42,732 nt of DNA from Alphaproteobacteria bacterium (GCA_009781045.1 WQYW01000019.1:1-42732); one strand, 5' to 3'. Numbered from the stretch's first letter, positions 19,530 to 28,838 are shown. Numbers and translations are program-made. The notes: generated from the sequence alone by a model not told the origin.

Positions 19530-20069
19530 ATGGTTGGGGATGTGTTGCCTGCACCGATCCGCGTCTCCAGAGCGGGCATCTGGAATTTTGCTGAGGCGGC
19601 AGCGACAAAGCTTAACTTTCGTCCAGGTGATTCTATTGAGCCTCTTGTTTCGCGGTTGGGGGGACGCATTGAGTACAAGGATGTACCTGGCACGGGCGAG
19701 GTGCCGGAGTCGATCGTGGTTCGGTCGGCACGTGATTTCACGATCTTTCTGCCTACGATGACATCGCCTGGGAGGAACAGGTTTACCATTGCCCATGAGC
19801 TTGGGCATCTCTTTCTGCACTACCCAGGGGTGAAGAGGCAGACGCCCAACGCCAGAATGGTCGCCAGAAGGTGGGTTGATGAAAACGACGTCGACCAGCA
19901 GCGGGCCGAGTGGGAGGCGAACTGGTTTGCGGCGGCATTCCTGATGCCTCGCGAGATCTTTACGAGTACGTATAATAGGCGGGGCGCCAGAGATGCTGCT
20001 GTAGTATTTGGTGTCAGTGTTCAATCTGCTCAGATCAGAGCCAAGAGCCTGGGGCTGGAGCCCGTTTAA
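19530..20069 (+). CDS. ImmA/IrrE-family zinc metallopeptidase
   Basis: A 179-residue cytoplasmic peptidase. The zinc site is HELGH at residues 89-93, in 'RFTIAHELGHLFLHYPG'. The downstream 'EWEANWFAAAFLMP' supplies the third ligand and the typical ImmA helix. Family members cleave repressors (ImmA on ImmR, IrrE/PprI on DdrO) or act in toxin-antitoxin and defence settings. No helix-turn-helix is fused at the N-terminus and no Xre-type repressor is next to it. The ATG at 19530 has GGGAG seven bases before it; a longer frame to 19443 enters the alaS-fragment region and lacks similarity. The next gene begins 2 bases after its stop, which implies a joint function. Confidence 0.85.
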   Translation: MVGDVLPAPIRVSRAGIWNFAEAAATKLNFRPGDSIEPLVSRLGGRIEYKDVPGTGEVPESIVVRSARDFTIFLPTMTSPGRNRFTIAHELGHLFLHYPGVKRQTPNARMVARRWVDENDVDQQRAEWEANWFAAAFLMPREIFTSTYNRRGARDAAVVFGVSVQSAQIRAKSLGLEPV

Positions 20070-20071
20070 GC

Positions 20072-21157
20072 GTGGGAGTTTGTCCGGAGTATCGATCCCG
20101 CATTTTCCTGTCGGTTGACCTGGTGGGGTCGACCGGGTTCAAAGGAGGATCCGGTGCGGAGGCAGGAGATTCTGTCCATCCTGTTTGGATCGTAGAGATC
20201 GGTAATTTTTACCAGGAGTTTCCGACGAGTCTGCGCAGGTTTTTTGATCGGCAGGCTGAAGCCGCGAATTTGGCTACCAGCGGACTCGAGGCCTTTCCAA
20301 CCACCTGGAAGAGGGTTGGCGACGAGATCATTTTTTGCTGTCGTGTGCACAGCAGGGATCATCTTGTCTGCATTGTGAATGCGTTTATTCAAGCGCTTGC
20401 AGATTATGGCAAAATCCTGGAAGCTTGTGGTGGACATCTCGACGTGAAAGGGACCGCCTGGCTGGCTGCGTTCCCGTCGCCAAACATCACAGTCCCGATG
20501 GGCGATGATGATCAGAACTCTCCCAGCATTTTCCCTGACGAGAAAGTGGAGGGCAGGGCAGATACTACGCCCCATGAGTTTGACTTTCTGGGCAAGAGCA
20601 TTGATTGCGGCTTTCGCCTGGGAAGATTTTCGTCTGCAGACAAGTTGGTGTTGTCTGTGGAACTTGCGTTCGCACTTTGCGAGGCTGCTGAATCAGATGG
20701 TTGCCACTTCATTGGAATATTCGATTATGATGGGCGTAGGGAGTTGAAGGGAGTGTTGGCGGGAAGGCCATATCCGATTGTAACGATTGACACGCAACGC
20801 AAAGCAATACGTCGAAAGGTATTAAAACAGGAAATGACTCTCATGGGGCGTTCTCCCGTGGAGGCAATACATCTGCAGGCATTCTTACAGGATTTCATGA
20901 GCGACGAGGGAATAGAACCTGCCATCTTTTTAGATGGAAGTCAGGAGTTGCAACAACACTCTTTCCCCAGAAGTTACGAAGACTTCAGGAATAGATGGCA
21001 TGCGCATGCTGCCGTCATGAAGCGGAGTGAGGAGGGGGAGAAAAAGGCGGCAGAAGTTCCGGATGCCCGCGATGATCGGGACGATGTGCCGCCGGATGTC
21101 AATGCGGTGTTGCAGGAAATCGGAGCATCCGGCGAAGGGACGAGCGGCGAAGAATGA
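20072..21157 (+). CDS. Class III nucleotidyl-cyclase-like protein partnered with the peptidase
   Basis: A 361-residue protein of unknown function with class III cyclase hallmarks. The first metal Asp is D16 in 'RIFLSVDLVGSTGFK'. The KxxGD motif is K80-R-V-G-D84 in 'TTWKRVGDEIIF'. A G-x-x-x-D-x-x-x-R motif, D178 to R182 in 'FDFLGKSIDCGFRLGRFSS', corresponds to the catalytic NxxxR with Asp for Asn. D171 lies seven residues before it, where class III adenylyl cyclases carry the adenine-selecting Asp, and K80 is at the adenine-selecting Lys position. So the motifs suggest a nucleotide cyclase, perhaps ATP-directed; the Asn-to-Asp change leaves activity open. The last 50 residues are charged and probably disordered. 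No transmembrane segment. It starts at GTG, 2 bases after the peptidase stop. Alternatives: a catalytically dead nucleotide-binding sensor. Confidence 0.65.
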   Translation: MGVCPEYRSRIFLSVDLVGSTGFKGGSGAEAGDSVHPVWIVEIGNFYQEFPTSLRRFFDRQAEAANLATSGLEAFPTTWKRVGDEIIFCCRVHSRDHLVCIVNAFIQALADYGKILEACGGHLDVKGTAWLAAFPSPNITVPMGDDDQNSPSIFPDEKVEGRADTTPHEFDFLGKSIDCGFRLGRFSSADKLVLSVELAFALCEAAESDGCHFIGIFDYDGRRELKGVLAGRPYPIVTIDTQRKAIRRKVLKQEMTLMGRSPVEAIHLQAFLQDFMSDEGIEPAIFLDGSQELQQHSFPRSYEDFRNRWHAHAAVMKRSEEGEKKAAEVPDARDDRDDVPPDVNAVLQEIGASGEGTSGEE

Positions 21158-21891
21158 AAATGTTGACCGCCAGGTCTTGCCCAGGCGATGCGCGGCAAGG
21201 ATCATGGTGATGTGTGCCGCGTGGATTGCCGCGTTCCCTGCCCCTGCTGTTTTCTGCGACGGCTCGCTGCACACCGCGCGAAGGCGCCCGGGGGAGCGCT
21301 TCGTCGGGCGACGGCCTGCCGGTGATCGTTGATCAGACATCAAACGGCAGCCCGGGTCGCCCAGGGCAACTCGAATACCTTGACACCATCAACAACGATC
21401 GCCTGGTTGGCTCCGGTATCATCGAAAGTGGAAACACATCTGTGGTCGGTGGCCGCGCGGTAGCCAGGCGCGGCCTGGCTGGTCAAGAATGCGCAATGCA
21501 CAAGAGCATGATGGCCATCCCGCATCTGCCGGGCGAATAACGTGCCGGGACGCAAAAATGGCAGCGTAACATCCGCCCACACACTGGTTCGCACCCTTTC
21601 CGCAGCCGGTTGCGGGGCCTGCGGGATCAATGGGGTGTGGGAACGTTGGCAATCCGTGCGATGTGGACGCGCGAATCCGGGTATGGATCGCCCAGGCCTG
21701 CCGCGCGGCATCACCCGATCTTTCGGGGCGCGGCTGGCTCGATCTGGTTCGATCCGGCACCTGGTTTACGCAAGCCTGAACAGGGTACATGGTCCCTTGT
21801 CCGCAACCTGCGATCCGGTGATCTCACATTTCGGGCTGGCACGCAGGCGCGCCGTGCTTTTTCCTCACTCTGTGCACGCCATCTGCCCCGC
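21158..21891. other. Gene-poor stretch after the cyclase gene
   Basis: Several open frames overlap here on both strands. One on the minus strand (21340-21714) reads more protein-like near its end ('TFDDTGANQAIVVDGVKVFE') and could be a remnant of a gene, but I do not recognise it. No supported feature. Confidence 0.4.
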
Positions 21892-22497
21892 TCAATAACG
21901 GCTGCCGTCGCGCTTCTGCTGCTCGATCCAGGCGGACAGCGTCTTGGGGCGGGCCGGTTCGGATTTGCGGGTGGCCTTTGCACTGCGTGCTGGCGGTTCC
22001 TTGATCGGCTTCATCGGCTTTATTGCCGCCGGTCGGTCGTGGTGATCTTTCTGCGCTGGCGCGGCTTGCGGTTCTGGCAGGATCACGGGGCCTGGCGGTT
22101 GCGCGGGTGGCGATGGTCTGGGCTCCTCGTGGGCGGCAGCGAGCGCCTTCTCGGCCGCCTCCTTTTCGAGACGCAGGCGCTTGAGCCGTCCCATTTTCTC
22201 GCGTTCGGCCTCGACCTCGGCGCTGTCGGACAGCACCGCCCGGTGCTGGGCGTATTCTGCCGACACCAGGGTGGCGAGGATATTATCTTCGCCCAGCGCC
22301 TTGCAGGCCTCAAGGCGGTGCAGGCCCTCGACCAGAACGAACTGGTCGCCGTCAGATCGGATCAGAACCGGGGTCTGCTGCCCGATCTCCAGGATGCTTT
22401 CGGCGAGCTGGTGCACCAGCTCAGGTTTGAGGGTCTTCTTTCTCTTTACGGGAACGTGGATCTTTTCGATCGGGAAGCATTCCGAGTTGTCGCTCAT
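21892..22497 (-). CDS. ParB-like nuclease-domain protein
   Basis: A 201-residue protein. Residues 8-90 form a ParB N-terminal-type domain: 'FPIEKIHVPVKRKKTLKPEL', 'LAESILEIGQQTPVLIRSDG' and the box 'FVLVEGLHRLEACKALGED', equivalent to the GERR(x)RA nucleotide-binding motif of ParB. A charged helix (about 105-140) and a proline/lysine-rich tail follow. There is no helix-turn-helix, and no parA is nearby, so it is not the chromosome-partition ParB but a stand-alone ParB/Srx-fold protein of unknown job. The ATG at 22497 is preferred to a TTG at 22563, which has no ribosome-binding site. It lies downstream of icd on the same strand. Confidence 0.75.
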   Translation of the reverse strand: MSDNSECFPIEKIHVPVKRKKTLKPELVHQLAESILEIGQQTPVLIRSDGDQFVLVEGLHRLEACKALGEDNILATLVSAEYAQHRAVLSDSAEVEAEREKMGRLKRLRLEKEAAEKALAAAHEEPRPSPPAQPPGPVILPEPQAAPAQKDHHDRPAAIKPMKPIKEPPARSAKATRKSEPARPKTLSAWIEQQKRDGSRY

Positions 22498-22604
22498 GTC
22501 ACCATCTCGACACGGCAGGCCGGGAGAAAGCACGCTTACCGGGCTGCCTTTTGAAACCTCCAAGTGAATGGGCCTGAGCCGACAGGGCTCAAGGTGAGCA
22601 GGGT

Positions 22605-23819
22605 TCAGCTGCTCAGGGCCTGGGTGAGATTATCCGCCACCTTGTCGAGGAAGCCGGTGGTGGACAGCCAGCGCTGGTCGGCACCGACCAGAAGCGCGAG
22701 GTCCTTGGTCATGTAGCCGGCCTGGACGGTGTCAACACAGACCCTCTCCAGGGTGGAGGCGAATCGGTTGAGGTCGGCATTGTCGTCGAGCTTGGCGCGA
22801 TGGGCAAGGCCGCGGGTCCAGGCGAAGATCGAGGCGATCGAGTTGGTTGATGTCGCCTTGCCCTTCTGGTGCTCGCGATAATGACGGGTCACGGTGCCGT
22901 GGGCGGCTTCCGCCTCCACGGTTTTGCCGTCCGGGGTGAGCAGGACCGAGGTCATCAGACCGAGCGAGCCATAGCCCTGCGCCACGGTGTCGGACTGCAC
23001 GTCGCCGTCATAGTTCTTGCAGGCCCAGACATAGCCGCCCGACCATTTCAGGGCCGAGGCCACCATGTCGTCGATCAGGCGGTGCTCATAGGTCAGTTTT
23101 CTCGCTTCGAATTCGCTCTTGAACTCGCGCTCATAGATGTCCTGGAAAATGTCCTTGAAGCGGCCGTCATAGACTTTGAGAATGGTGTTCTTGGTCGAGA
23201 GATAGACCGGGTAGTTGCGCATCAAGCCGTAATTGAACGAGGCCCGGGCGAAATCGATGATCGAGTCGTCGAGATTATACATTTCCAGGGCTACGCCCGG
23301 CCCCGGAGTTTTGAACACCTCTTTCTCGATCACGGTGCCGTCCTCGCCGACGAATTTCAGGAACAGCGAGCCCTTGCCGGGGAATCGGATGTCGGTGGCG
23401 CGATACTGATCGCCGAAGGCGTGACGGCCGATGATGATCGGCTTGGACCAGCCCGGAACCAGGCGGGGCACATTGCGGCAGATGATCGGTTCACGAAAGA
23501 TAACGCCGCCCAGGATGTTGCGGATGGTGCCGTTGGGCGATTTCCACATCTCCCTGAGGTTGAATTCCTTCACCCGGGCCTCGTCGGGGGTGATGGTGGC
23601 GCATTTGACGCCGACCCCGACCTTTTTGATGGCGTTGGCGGCGTCGACGGTGACCTGGTCGGCGGTCTGGTCACGGTTCTCAATCCCGAGGTCGAAATAC
23701 ATCAGGTTGATGTCGAGGAAGGGATTGATCAGCTTGTCCTTGATGTATTGCCAGATGATCCGGGTCATCTCGTCGCCGTCGAGCTCGACGACCGGGTTTG
23801 CCACCTTGATTTTTTCCAT
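22605..23819 (-). CDS. icd: NADP-dependent isocitrate dehydrogenase
   Basis: A 404-residue enzyme of the citric acid cycle, oxidising isocitrate to 2-oxoglutarate and CO2 with NADP. It is of the eukaryote-like homodimeric type usual in alphaproteobacteria: N-terminus '[20 protein letters not shown]', substrate loop '[20 protein letters not shown]', and '[20 protein letters not shown]' near the cofactor site. Length is normal. It stands alone with its own ATG at 23819 and an AAGAGG upstream. Confidence 0.97.
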   Translation of the reverse strand: MEKIKVANPVVELDGDEMTRIIWQYIKDKLINPFLDINLMYFDLGIENRDQTADQVTVDAANAIKKVGVGVKCATITPDEARVKEFNLREMWKSPNGTIRNILGGVIFREPIICRNVPRLVPGWSKPIIIGRHAFGDQYRATDIRFPGKGSLFLKFVGEDGTVIEKEVFKTPGPGVALEMYNLDDSIIDFARASFNYGLMRNYPVYLSTKNTILKVYDGRFKDIFQDIYEREFKSEFEARKLTYEHRLIDDMVASALKWSGGYVWACKNYDGDVQSDTVAQGYGSLGLMTSVLLTPDGKTVEAEAAHGTVTRHYREHQKGKATSTNSIASIFAWTRGLAHRAKLDDNADLNRFASTLERVCVDTVQAGYMTKDLALLVGADQRWLSTTGFLDKVADNLTQALSS

Positions 23820-24108
23820 GATCGGGAGAACCTCTTGAGAACAGCTGACGTCGCCGGCAAAGAGAAAACTCTCTTAGCACTGCCACAGCGGGGGTGAAAG
23901 CCAGGCTGCCAATCCCCAGTCCCTTGGGAGAGCGGGCGCCCGCGCCTTGTTCCGGCGTGGTGCTGCCGCTATGTCCCTTCTGGAATCAGCCTGATGGCCC
24001 AAGATCTTGAGATTGGCCCGGGATTTGCAGCGGTCGGGGTTTTATGGATCCGGGGTTTTGTGGATCAAGCTTCTGTGACGTTTCAGTGTTCAATGTGGGA
24101 AAGATGAC

Positions 24109-25311
24109 ATGACCGGCGCGGGTACCGACAAGAGCAGGACCGGCTTTGACCTTGATGGTCCGGTGATCATCCTGGTCGAGCCGCAGCTTGGTGAAAATAT
24201 CGGCATGGCCGCGCGCGCCATGGGCAATTTCGCCCTGACGCGCCTCAGGCTGGTCAATCCCCGCGACGGCTGGCCCAGTATCAGTGCCAGGCGCGCCGCG
24301 GCGGGGGCCGATCCCATCATCGACCAGGTCACGCTTTTTGACACGGTTGAAGCGGCGGTGGCCGATATCGACCTGCTGTTTGCCACCACCGCCCGGGCCC
24401 ACGACCAGGCCAAACCGGTGCTGGCACCGGAGGCGGCCGCCGCCGAGATGGCCACCCATATCGAGAGCGGCGGCAGGAGCGGAATTCTGTTCGGCCGCGA
24501 GCGCTGGGGTCTGACCAATGAAGAGGTTGGTCTGGCCAACCGCATCGTCACATTCCCGGTCAATCCCGGCTTTGCCTCCCTCAATCTGGCCCAGGCGGTG
24601 CTCCTGATGGGCTATGAATGGTTCAAGCGGGCGACCTCGGCAGCAATGCCCTTTGCCATGCGCGAACGCTCCGAACGCGCCTCCCAGCACCAGATCGCGG
24701 CCTTTTTCGACAATCTGATTCGGGAACTCGACCGTGTTGAATTCCTCCGCCCGGCGGAAAAGCGCGACACCATGCTGGTCAATCTGCGCAATATTTTCAC
24801 CCGCATGGAGCCCACCAAACAGGATATGCACACCCTCCACGGCGTGGTGATGGCGATTGCCGAAGGCCGCAAGGGGCCGGCCAAGGGCGGGGTGCTGGAT
24901 GGGGCGCAGGCGGTGCGCTTGCGGGCGTTGCTCGCGGCCCATGGCCACCAGGATGGCGGCGACCATATCGGCTTCCCGCGCGGTCTGGCCCAGGTGTTGC
25001 GAAGGAATCCGACCGATGCCGAGCGGCTCTTATGGCAGGCGCTGACCCGCGACCGCCGCTTTGCCGGCCGGTTCAAGCGTCAGGCCCCGGTGGGCCGCCA
25101 TATCCCGGATTTCGTTTCCTTTACCCACCGCATCGCCATCGAACTGGTGAACGGGCAGGAAGGCGCAGAGATCGTGGCCGATCGCGCCGAGCGCGGTGCC
25201 TGGCTCAAAGCACGCAACTATGGCGTGATTGAAATTGCGGCTCTGGCTGTGGAGCAGGATATTGCCAGCGAGCTGACCCGGCTCCAGGACATGATTGGGG
25301 AGAGGTCCTGA
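24109..25311 (+). CDS. trmJ: TrmJ-type tRNA methyltransferase fused to a DUF559 domain
   Basis: A 400-residue fusion. Residues 1-265 are a SpoU-class (SPOUT) RNA methyltransferase of the TrmJ/YfhQ type, expected to 2'-O-methylate position 32 of tRNAs with S-adenosylmethionine. The motifs are 'ENIGMAARAMGNF', 'GILFGRERWGLTNEE' and 'PGFASLNLAQAVLLMGYEW'. Residues about 285-395 are a DUF559 (Vsr-like endonuclease fold) domain: 'LAQVLRRNPTDAERLLWQAL', 'FAGRFKRQAPVGRHIPDF' and 'RIAIELVNGQEGAEIVAD'. The usual ELDGGxH active-site block reads ELVNGQE, so the nuclease part may be inactive. Domain boundaries are continuous in one frame with no stop. The first ATG is used. Confidence 0.88.
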   Translation: MTGAGTDKSRTGFDLDGPVIILVEPQLGENIGMAARAMGNFALTRLRLVNPRDGWPSISARRAAAGADPIIDQVTLFDTVEAAVADIDLLFATTARAHDQAKPVLAPEAAAAEMATHIESGGRSGILFGRERWGLTNEEVGLANRIVTFPVNPGFASLNLAQAVLLMGYEWFKRATSAAMPFAMRERSERASQHQIAAFFDNLIRELDRVEFLRPAEKRDTMLVNLRNIFTRMEPTKQDMHTLHGVVMAIAEGRKGPAKGGVLDGAQAVRLRALLAAHGHQDGGDHIGFPRGLAQVLRRNPTDAERLLWQALTRDRRFAGRFKRQAPVGRHIPDFVSFTHRIAIELVNGQEGAEIVADRAERGAWLKARNYGVIEIAALAVEQDIASELTRLQDMIGERS

Positions 25312-25628
25312 TCGACGGCGCGATGGCATGCTTCAAGCAAGGGCAGTGATCCGCCGACCCGAGCATGGCGTAAGATGAAGGGCGGTCGCTGGAGAAAAAT
25401 GGCCCATCCCGTCCCAGACCGGGCCGGCATCTGATGCGCGGTGCTCTATTCCTCTCCGGGAATAATGGCTGTCTGCCTGCTTCTGTCTGCCATCGGTTCG
25501 GGGGCGCAAAAAGCCGGTCCCCGAAAACAGGACAGCATCCGACATGAAATTCGTTGCATGCGGGGCCTTTGGCGAGCACGCGCCGGTCACAGGCGGCGTG
25601 TGCTGCCAGGGATGCCGCGTCCCGGTTA
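25312..25628. other. Intergenic stretch between trmJ and the zeta gene
   Basis: Convergent gene ends flank this region. No gene, repeat or clear terminator is seen. Confidence 0.4.
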
Positions 25629-25952
25629 CTATTTCCCGGCCTTGATCTCGGCCATGGCCTGCGCGTTAAACTCGTCCATTTTGGTCCGCAGTTCCCGCTC
25701 GGTGATGGCAACACCCTTGGCGGCAAAATCGCGCAGGAGCTTGCGCATGACATCGCCATCGCCCGCTTCCTCGAAATCGGCGGCCACCACTTCCTTGGCG
25801 TATTCGCCTGCCGCTTCCCCAGTGATGCCGAGCCTGGCGGCGGTCCAAAGCCCGATCAGCTTGTTGCGCCGGGCCTCGGCCTTGAATTTCTGTTCCTCGT
25901 CGAGAGCGAATTTTCTTTCGAAACCTTCCTCGCGCTTGTCGAATGTGGTCAT
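25629..25952 (-). CDS. F1-ATPase inhibitor zeta subunit (DUF1476)
   Basis: A 107-residue soluble protein. 'MTTFDKREEGFERKFALDEE' at the N-terminus, then 'QKFKAEARRNKLIGLWTAAR' and 'GDGDVMRKLLRDFAAKGV', are diagnostic of the alphaproteobacterial zeta subunit. Its N-terminal segment blocks ATP hydrolysis by the F1-ATPase. Length is normal and the gene is complete. It commonly lies beside purC in this group, as here. Confidence 0.93.
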   Translation of the reverse strand: MTTFDKREEGFERKFALDEEQKFKAEARRNKLIGLWTAARLGITGEAAGEYAKEVVAADFEEAGDGDVMRKLLRDFAAKGVAITERELRTKMDEFNAQAMAEIKAGK

Positions 25953-26521
25953 GCCTTCAATTCCATCACTTGATCTTGCAAAAAGGCTGTCGTTGCGACA
26001 GCGCCTTCACGTTTCACCTGAATGTTTCTTTCCACGCTCCCTGGAAACGGACCGACAGCGTGAAACCCCTATTTGTGTTCATCACGACAGGTCAACGATG
26101 GCGGTGATTCGTGACAAAAGAAAGACCCCAGGCCACAGCTGCCGGCTGATTCTCACCCCGACCCGCACGAGTGCAGCGAAACGGCGAGCTGGAAGCCGGA
26201 TTTCCCTGGCAGTTACCATTCGGTAACCGCCCGGGATTGCCGGCTCCACGGCGCGCCTGGCGCAAAACCGTCCCGGTGATTGAGGGCCAGCCGGAACCTT
26301 TTGCGAAAGGGAACGTGGGAGGAAACAATAAGGGTTACCAGATACGATGACAACATGCGGTTGCCTTTCTCCCGTGGGCCGGGGGGCCGGAGGAGGGTCG
26401 ATTGTGCTCAAGGCCCCGATCGGCTAGGTTGGGGGCCAGGCTTGGTTCCAGTTCTGTTCGAGGTTCCTGGTCGACCGGAGCACCCCGTTTTATGGACTTC
26501 AACAAAACACGGTACATTCCA
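25953..26521. other. Promoter-side region of zeta and purC, with a 29-bp repeat
   Basis: The two genes diverge from this 570-base gap. Open frames here are not convincing. A 29-base sequence at 26269-26297 recurs with one mismatch at 34502-34530. A start 10 codons upstream of the chosen purC ATG (26492) is possible. Confidence 0.45.
26269..26297. repeat. 29-bp dispersed repeat, copy 1
   Basis: CGTCCCGGTGATTGAGGGCC and the next nine bases (AGCCGGAAC) recur at 34502-34530 with a single G-to-A change. On the minus strand both copies read FRLALNHRD in the same frame, so they may come from related gene or element remnants. Confidence 0.7.
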
Positions 26522-27289
26522 ATGAGCCGGCGGCGACGCATCTATGAAGGCAAGGCGAAGGTTCTCTATGAGGGCCCGGAGCCCGGGACGCTGATCCAGC
26601 ACTTCAAGGACGATGCCACCGCCTTCAATGCGAAAAAGCATCAGGTGATCGAGGGCAAGGGCGTCCTCAACAACCGGATTTCGGAATATCTGTTCCAGCA
26701 TCTCAACGATATCGGGGTGCTGACCCATTTCATCCGTCGGCTCAACATGCGCGAGCAGCTGATTCGCGAGGTCGAGATCGTGCCGCTGGAGGTGGTGGTG
26801 CGCAATGTGGCGGCGGGATCGCTGTCGCAACGGCTGGGCATTGAAGAAGGGACCCAGCTGCCGCGCTCGATCATTGAATTCTATTACAAGAATGACCAGC
26901 TCAACGACCCCATGGTGTCGGAGGAGCACATCACCGCTTTCGGCTGGGCGACACCACAGGAAATCGACGACATCATGGCGCTGGCGATTCGCGTCAATGA
27001 TTTCCTCACCGGGCTGTTCCTCGGCATCGGCATCCGTCTGGTCGATTTCAAGATGGAGTGCGGGCGTCTGTTCGAAAACGACATGATGCGGATCATCGTC
27101 GCCGACGAAATCTCGCCGGATTCCTGCAGGCTGTGGGACGTGAAGTCGAATGAGAAGCTCGACAAGGACCGCTTCCGCAGGGATCTCGGAGGTCTCCTGG
27201 AGGCTTATACCGAGGTCGCCAGGCGCCTTGGGATTCTGATGGAAAATGAGCGCCCGGTGGGTCAGGGACCGGTGCTGGTGAAAGGCTGA
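26522..27289 (+). CDS. purC: Phosphoribosylaminoimidazole-succinocarboxamide synthase
   Basis: A 255-residue SAICAR synthetase of purine biosynthesis, joining aspartate to CAIR with ATP. The sequence begins [20 protein letters not shown]; family hallmarks follow: '[20 protein letters not shown]', '[20 protein letters not shown]' and '[13 protein letters not shown]'. The protein is nearly what I recall for Bradyrhizobium PurC. The ATG at 26522 matches the family start although no strong ribosome-binding site precedes it; a start at 26492 has GGAG at 11 bases and would add ten residues. It is first in the purC-purS-purQ operon. Confidence 0.96.
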   Translation: MSRRRRIYEGKAKVLYEGPEPGTLIQHFKDDATAFNAKKHQVIEGKGVLNNRISEYLFQHLNDIGVLTHFIRRLNMREQLIREVEIVPLEVVVRNVAAGSLSQRLGIEEGTQLPRSIIEFYYKNDQLNDPMVSEEHITAFGWATPQEIDDIMALAIRVNDFLTGLFLGIGIRLVDFKMECGRLFENDMMRIIVADEISPDSCRLWDVKSNEKLDKDRFRRDLGGLLEAYTEVARRLGILMENERPVGQGPVLVKG

Positions 27290-27302
27290 AAGAGGGGTTG
27301 GC

Positions 27303-27545
27303 GTGAAGGCAAGAGTCACCGTGACCTTGAAAAACGGCATTCTCGATCCCCAGGGCAAGGCGATCGAGGGAGCGCTGAAAGCGCTCGGCGTGGCTGGCGT
27401 TGCCAGCGTCCGCCAGGGCAAATTGTTCGATATCGAACTGGCGGGCTCGGATGCGGCTGCGGCCGAAAAGATCCTGAAAGAGGCCGCCGAGCGGCTGCTC
27501 GCCAATACCGTGATCGAGAATTACCGCATCGAAGTGCTGCCATGA
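27303..27545 (+). CDS. purS: Phosphoribosylformylglycinamidine synthase subunit PurS
   Basis: An 80-residue subunit that bridges PurQ and PurL in the FGAM synthase complex. '[20 protein letters not shown]' and '[11 protein letters not shown]' with '[13 protein letters not shown]' at the end are typical. It starts at GTG, with AGAGGGG about nine bases upstream and 13 bases after purC. The stop overlaps the purQ ATG by four bases. Confidence 0.95.
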   Translation: MKARVTVTLKNGILDPQGKAIEGALKALGVAGVASVRQGKLFDIELAGSDAAAAEKILKEAAERLLANTVIENYRIEVLP

Positions 27546-28243
27546 AATCTGCGGTGCTGGTGTTTCCCGGGATCAATCGCGAACATGACATGGTACGCGC
27601 GCTCCGACTGGCGTCGGGCGTGAAGCCCGCTCTGGTCTGGCATGCCGAGACCGCGCTGCCGGCCGCTACCGATCTCGTGGTGCTGCCCGGCGGTTTTTCC
27701 TATGGCGATTACCTGCGCTGTGGTGCCATTGCCGCCCGGGCTCCGATCATGGATGCGGTGCGGGCCCATGCCGCACGCGGCGGTCTCGTGCTCGGGGTCT
27801 GCAACGGCTTCCAGATCCTGTGCGAATCCGGCCTGCTGCCGGGAGTATTGATGCGCAACAGCGGGCTGCGCTTCATCTGCCACGATGTCCATCTCCGGGT
27901 CGAGCGCGGCGACAGTGCCTTCACCCGCGGCTACCATGCCGGCCAGGTGATTCGGGTGCCGGTCTCCCATGGCGAGGGCAATTACGAGGCCGATGAAGAC
28001 ACCCTAAGCCGCATCGAGGGCGAGGGGCGGGTGCTCTATCGCTATTGCGGAGAAGACGGGGCGGTGGATGAGCGCCACAATATCAACGGCGCCACCAATT
28101 CCATCGCCGGTATCGTCAATGATCGCGGCAATGTGCTCGGCATGATGCCCCATCCCGAAAACCACGTCGAAGACATCATCGGTTGCATCGATGGGCGGGG
28201 ATTATTCGCCGGCCTGGTCGCCCATTTCGCTGCCGCGGCTTGA
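27542..28243 (+). CDS. purQ: Phosphoribosylformylglycinamidine synthase subunit PurQ
   Basis: A 233-residue class I glutamine amidotransferase that supplies ammonia for FGAM formation. The nucleophile is Cys87 in '[15 protein letters not shown]'; the His204/Glu206 pair lies in '[11 protein letters not shown]'. '[19 protein letters not shown]' is another family signature. It begins inside the purS stop (ATGA overlap). purL, which encodes the large subunit and often follows nearby, is not in this window. Confidence 0.97.
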   Translation: MKSAVLVFPGINREHDMVRALRLASGVKPALVWHAETALPAATDLVVLPGGFSYGDYLRCGAIAARAPIMDAVRAHAARGGLVLGVCNGFQILCESGLLPGVLMRNSGLRFICHDVHLRVERGDSAFTRGYHAGQVIRVPVSHGEGNYEADEDTLSRIEGEGRVLYRYCGEDGAVDERHNINGATNSIAGIVNDRGNVLGMMPHPENHVEDIIGCIDGRGLFAGLVAHFAAAA

Positions 28244-28259
28244 CAGCGCCCGCAAGACC

Positions 28260-28279
28260 ACCGGGCAGGACAGCCCGGT
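28260..28279 (+). terminator. Possible terminator after purQ
   Basis: A 7-bp stem ACCGGGC/GCCCGGT with a 6-base loop, 17 bases after the purQ stop. It is followed by only a short T-run, so termination may be weak or assisted. Confidence 0.5.
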
Positions 28280-28365
28280 TTGAGCCGTTGAGAAAGACCG
28301 GCAAAGGTGGCTTTTTTCAAGCCCACTGGCGCGGTTCGCCGACGCGCCTCTTTCGGCACGCCTGG

Positions 28366-28581
28366 TCAGAGATCGCGCTTGAGCCGGAACGGGGCGTCCA
28401 TACCGTATTTCGCGCGCCAGGCCGGCCCGGGACCACGCATATAGTGTAATTCGGGGCGATAGGGGGCAGGCAGGAGACGGCCAAATCCGGCTTTAAGGCG
28501 GGTTTTGACCTCGCCAGCGGTCCGGGAAAGCCAGCCTGGAGCCAGTGTGGGAATGTTTTCGGTGCAGTTGGTCACGGTCAT
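28366..28581 (-). CDS. Small conserved-looking protein of unknown function
   Basis: A 71-residue frame starting MTVTNCTENIPTLAPGWLSR with the C-terminal part 'GRLLPAPYRPELHYMRGPGP' and 'AWRAKYGMDAPFRLKRDL'. The composition is protein-like, and an AAGG lies about eight bases before the ATG. I do not recognise a domain, though the proline/tyrosine-rich end gives the impression of small conserved rhizobial proteins. It lies convergent to purQ and divergent from ettA. Chance ORF remains possible. Confidence 0.5.
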   Translation of the reverse strand: MTVTNCTENIPTLAPGWLSRTAGEVKTRLKAGFGRLLPAPYRPELHYMRGPGPAWRAKYGMDAPFRLKRDL

Positions 28582-28838
28582 GACGGCGGCCTTTTTTCGT
28601 CTTTCCCTCCCTCACGCACTTTTCCGCGGTCGAAACCTGGCGTGATCGATTAAGGAAGGGTTCAATTGCTGCGCTGCAAACGCCTGTGGCCGTTAGACGG
28701 CAGCGGCGGTGAACAGAATATTAATGGCATGGCGCGGGTTCGGCGGCTTTGGCACGAAAGCTGCAAGACATTGCCCTTTTGCAACAGGGCGGCTACATCG
28801 AAGACGAATTTCCTCAAATCGAAGGGTTGACCACCGCG

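Noticed and set aside
22575..22591. Terminator after icd (TGAGCC/GGCTCA stem)
   Set aside because: Six-base stem without a T-run on either strand; too weak to call.
26402..26521. N-terminal 40-residue extension of PurC
   Set aside because: Arginine/serine-rich and not part of the conserved PurC start; only the 26492 start stays as an alternative.
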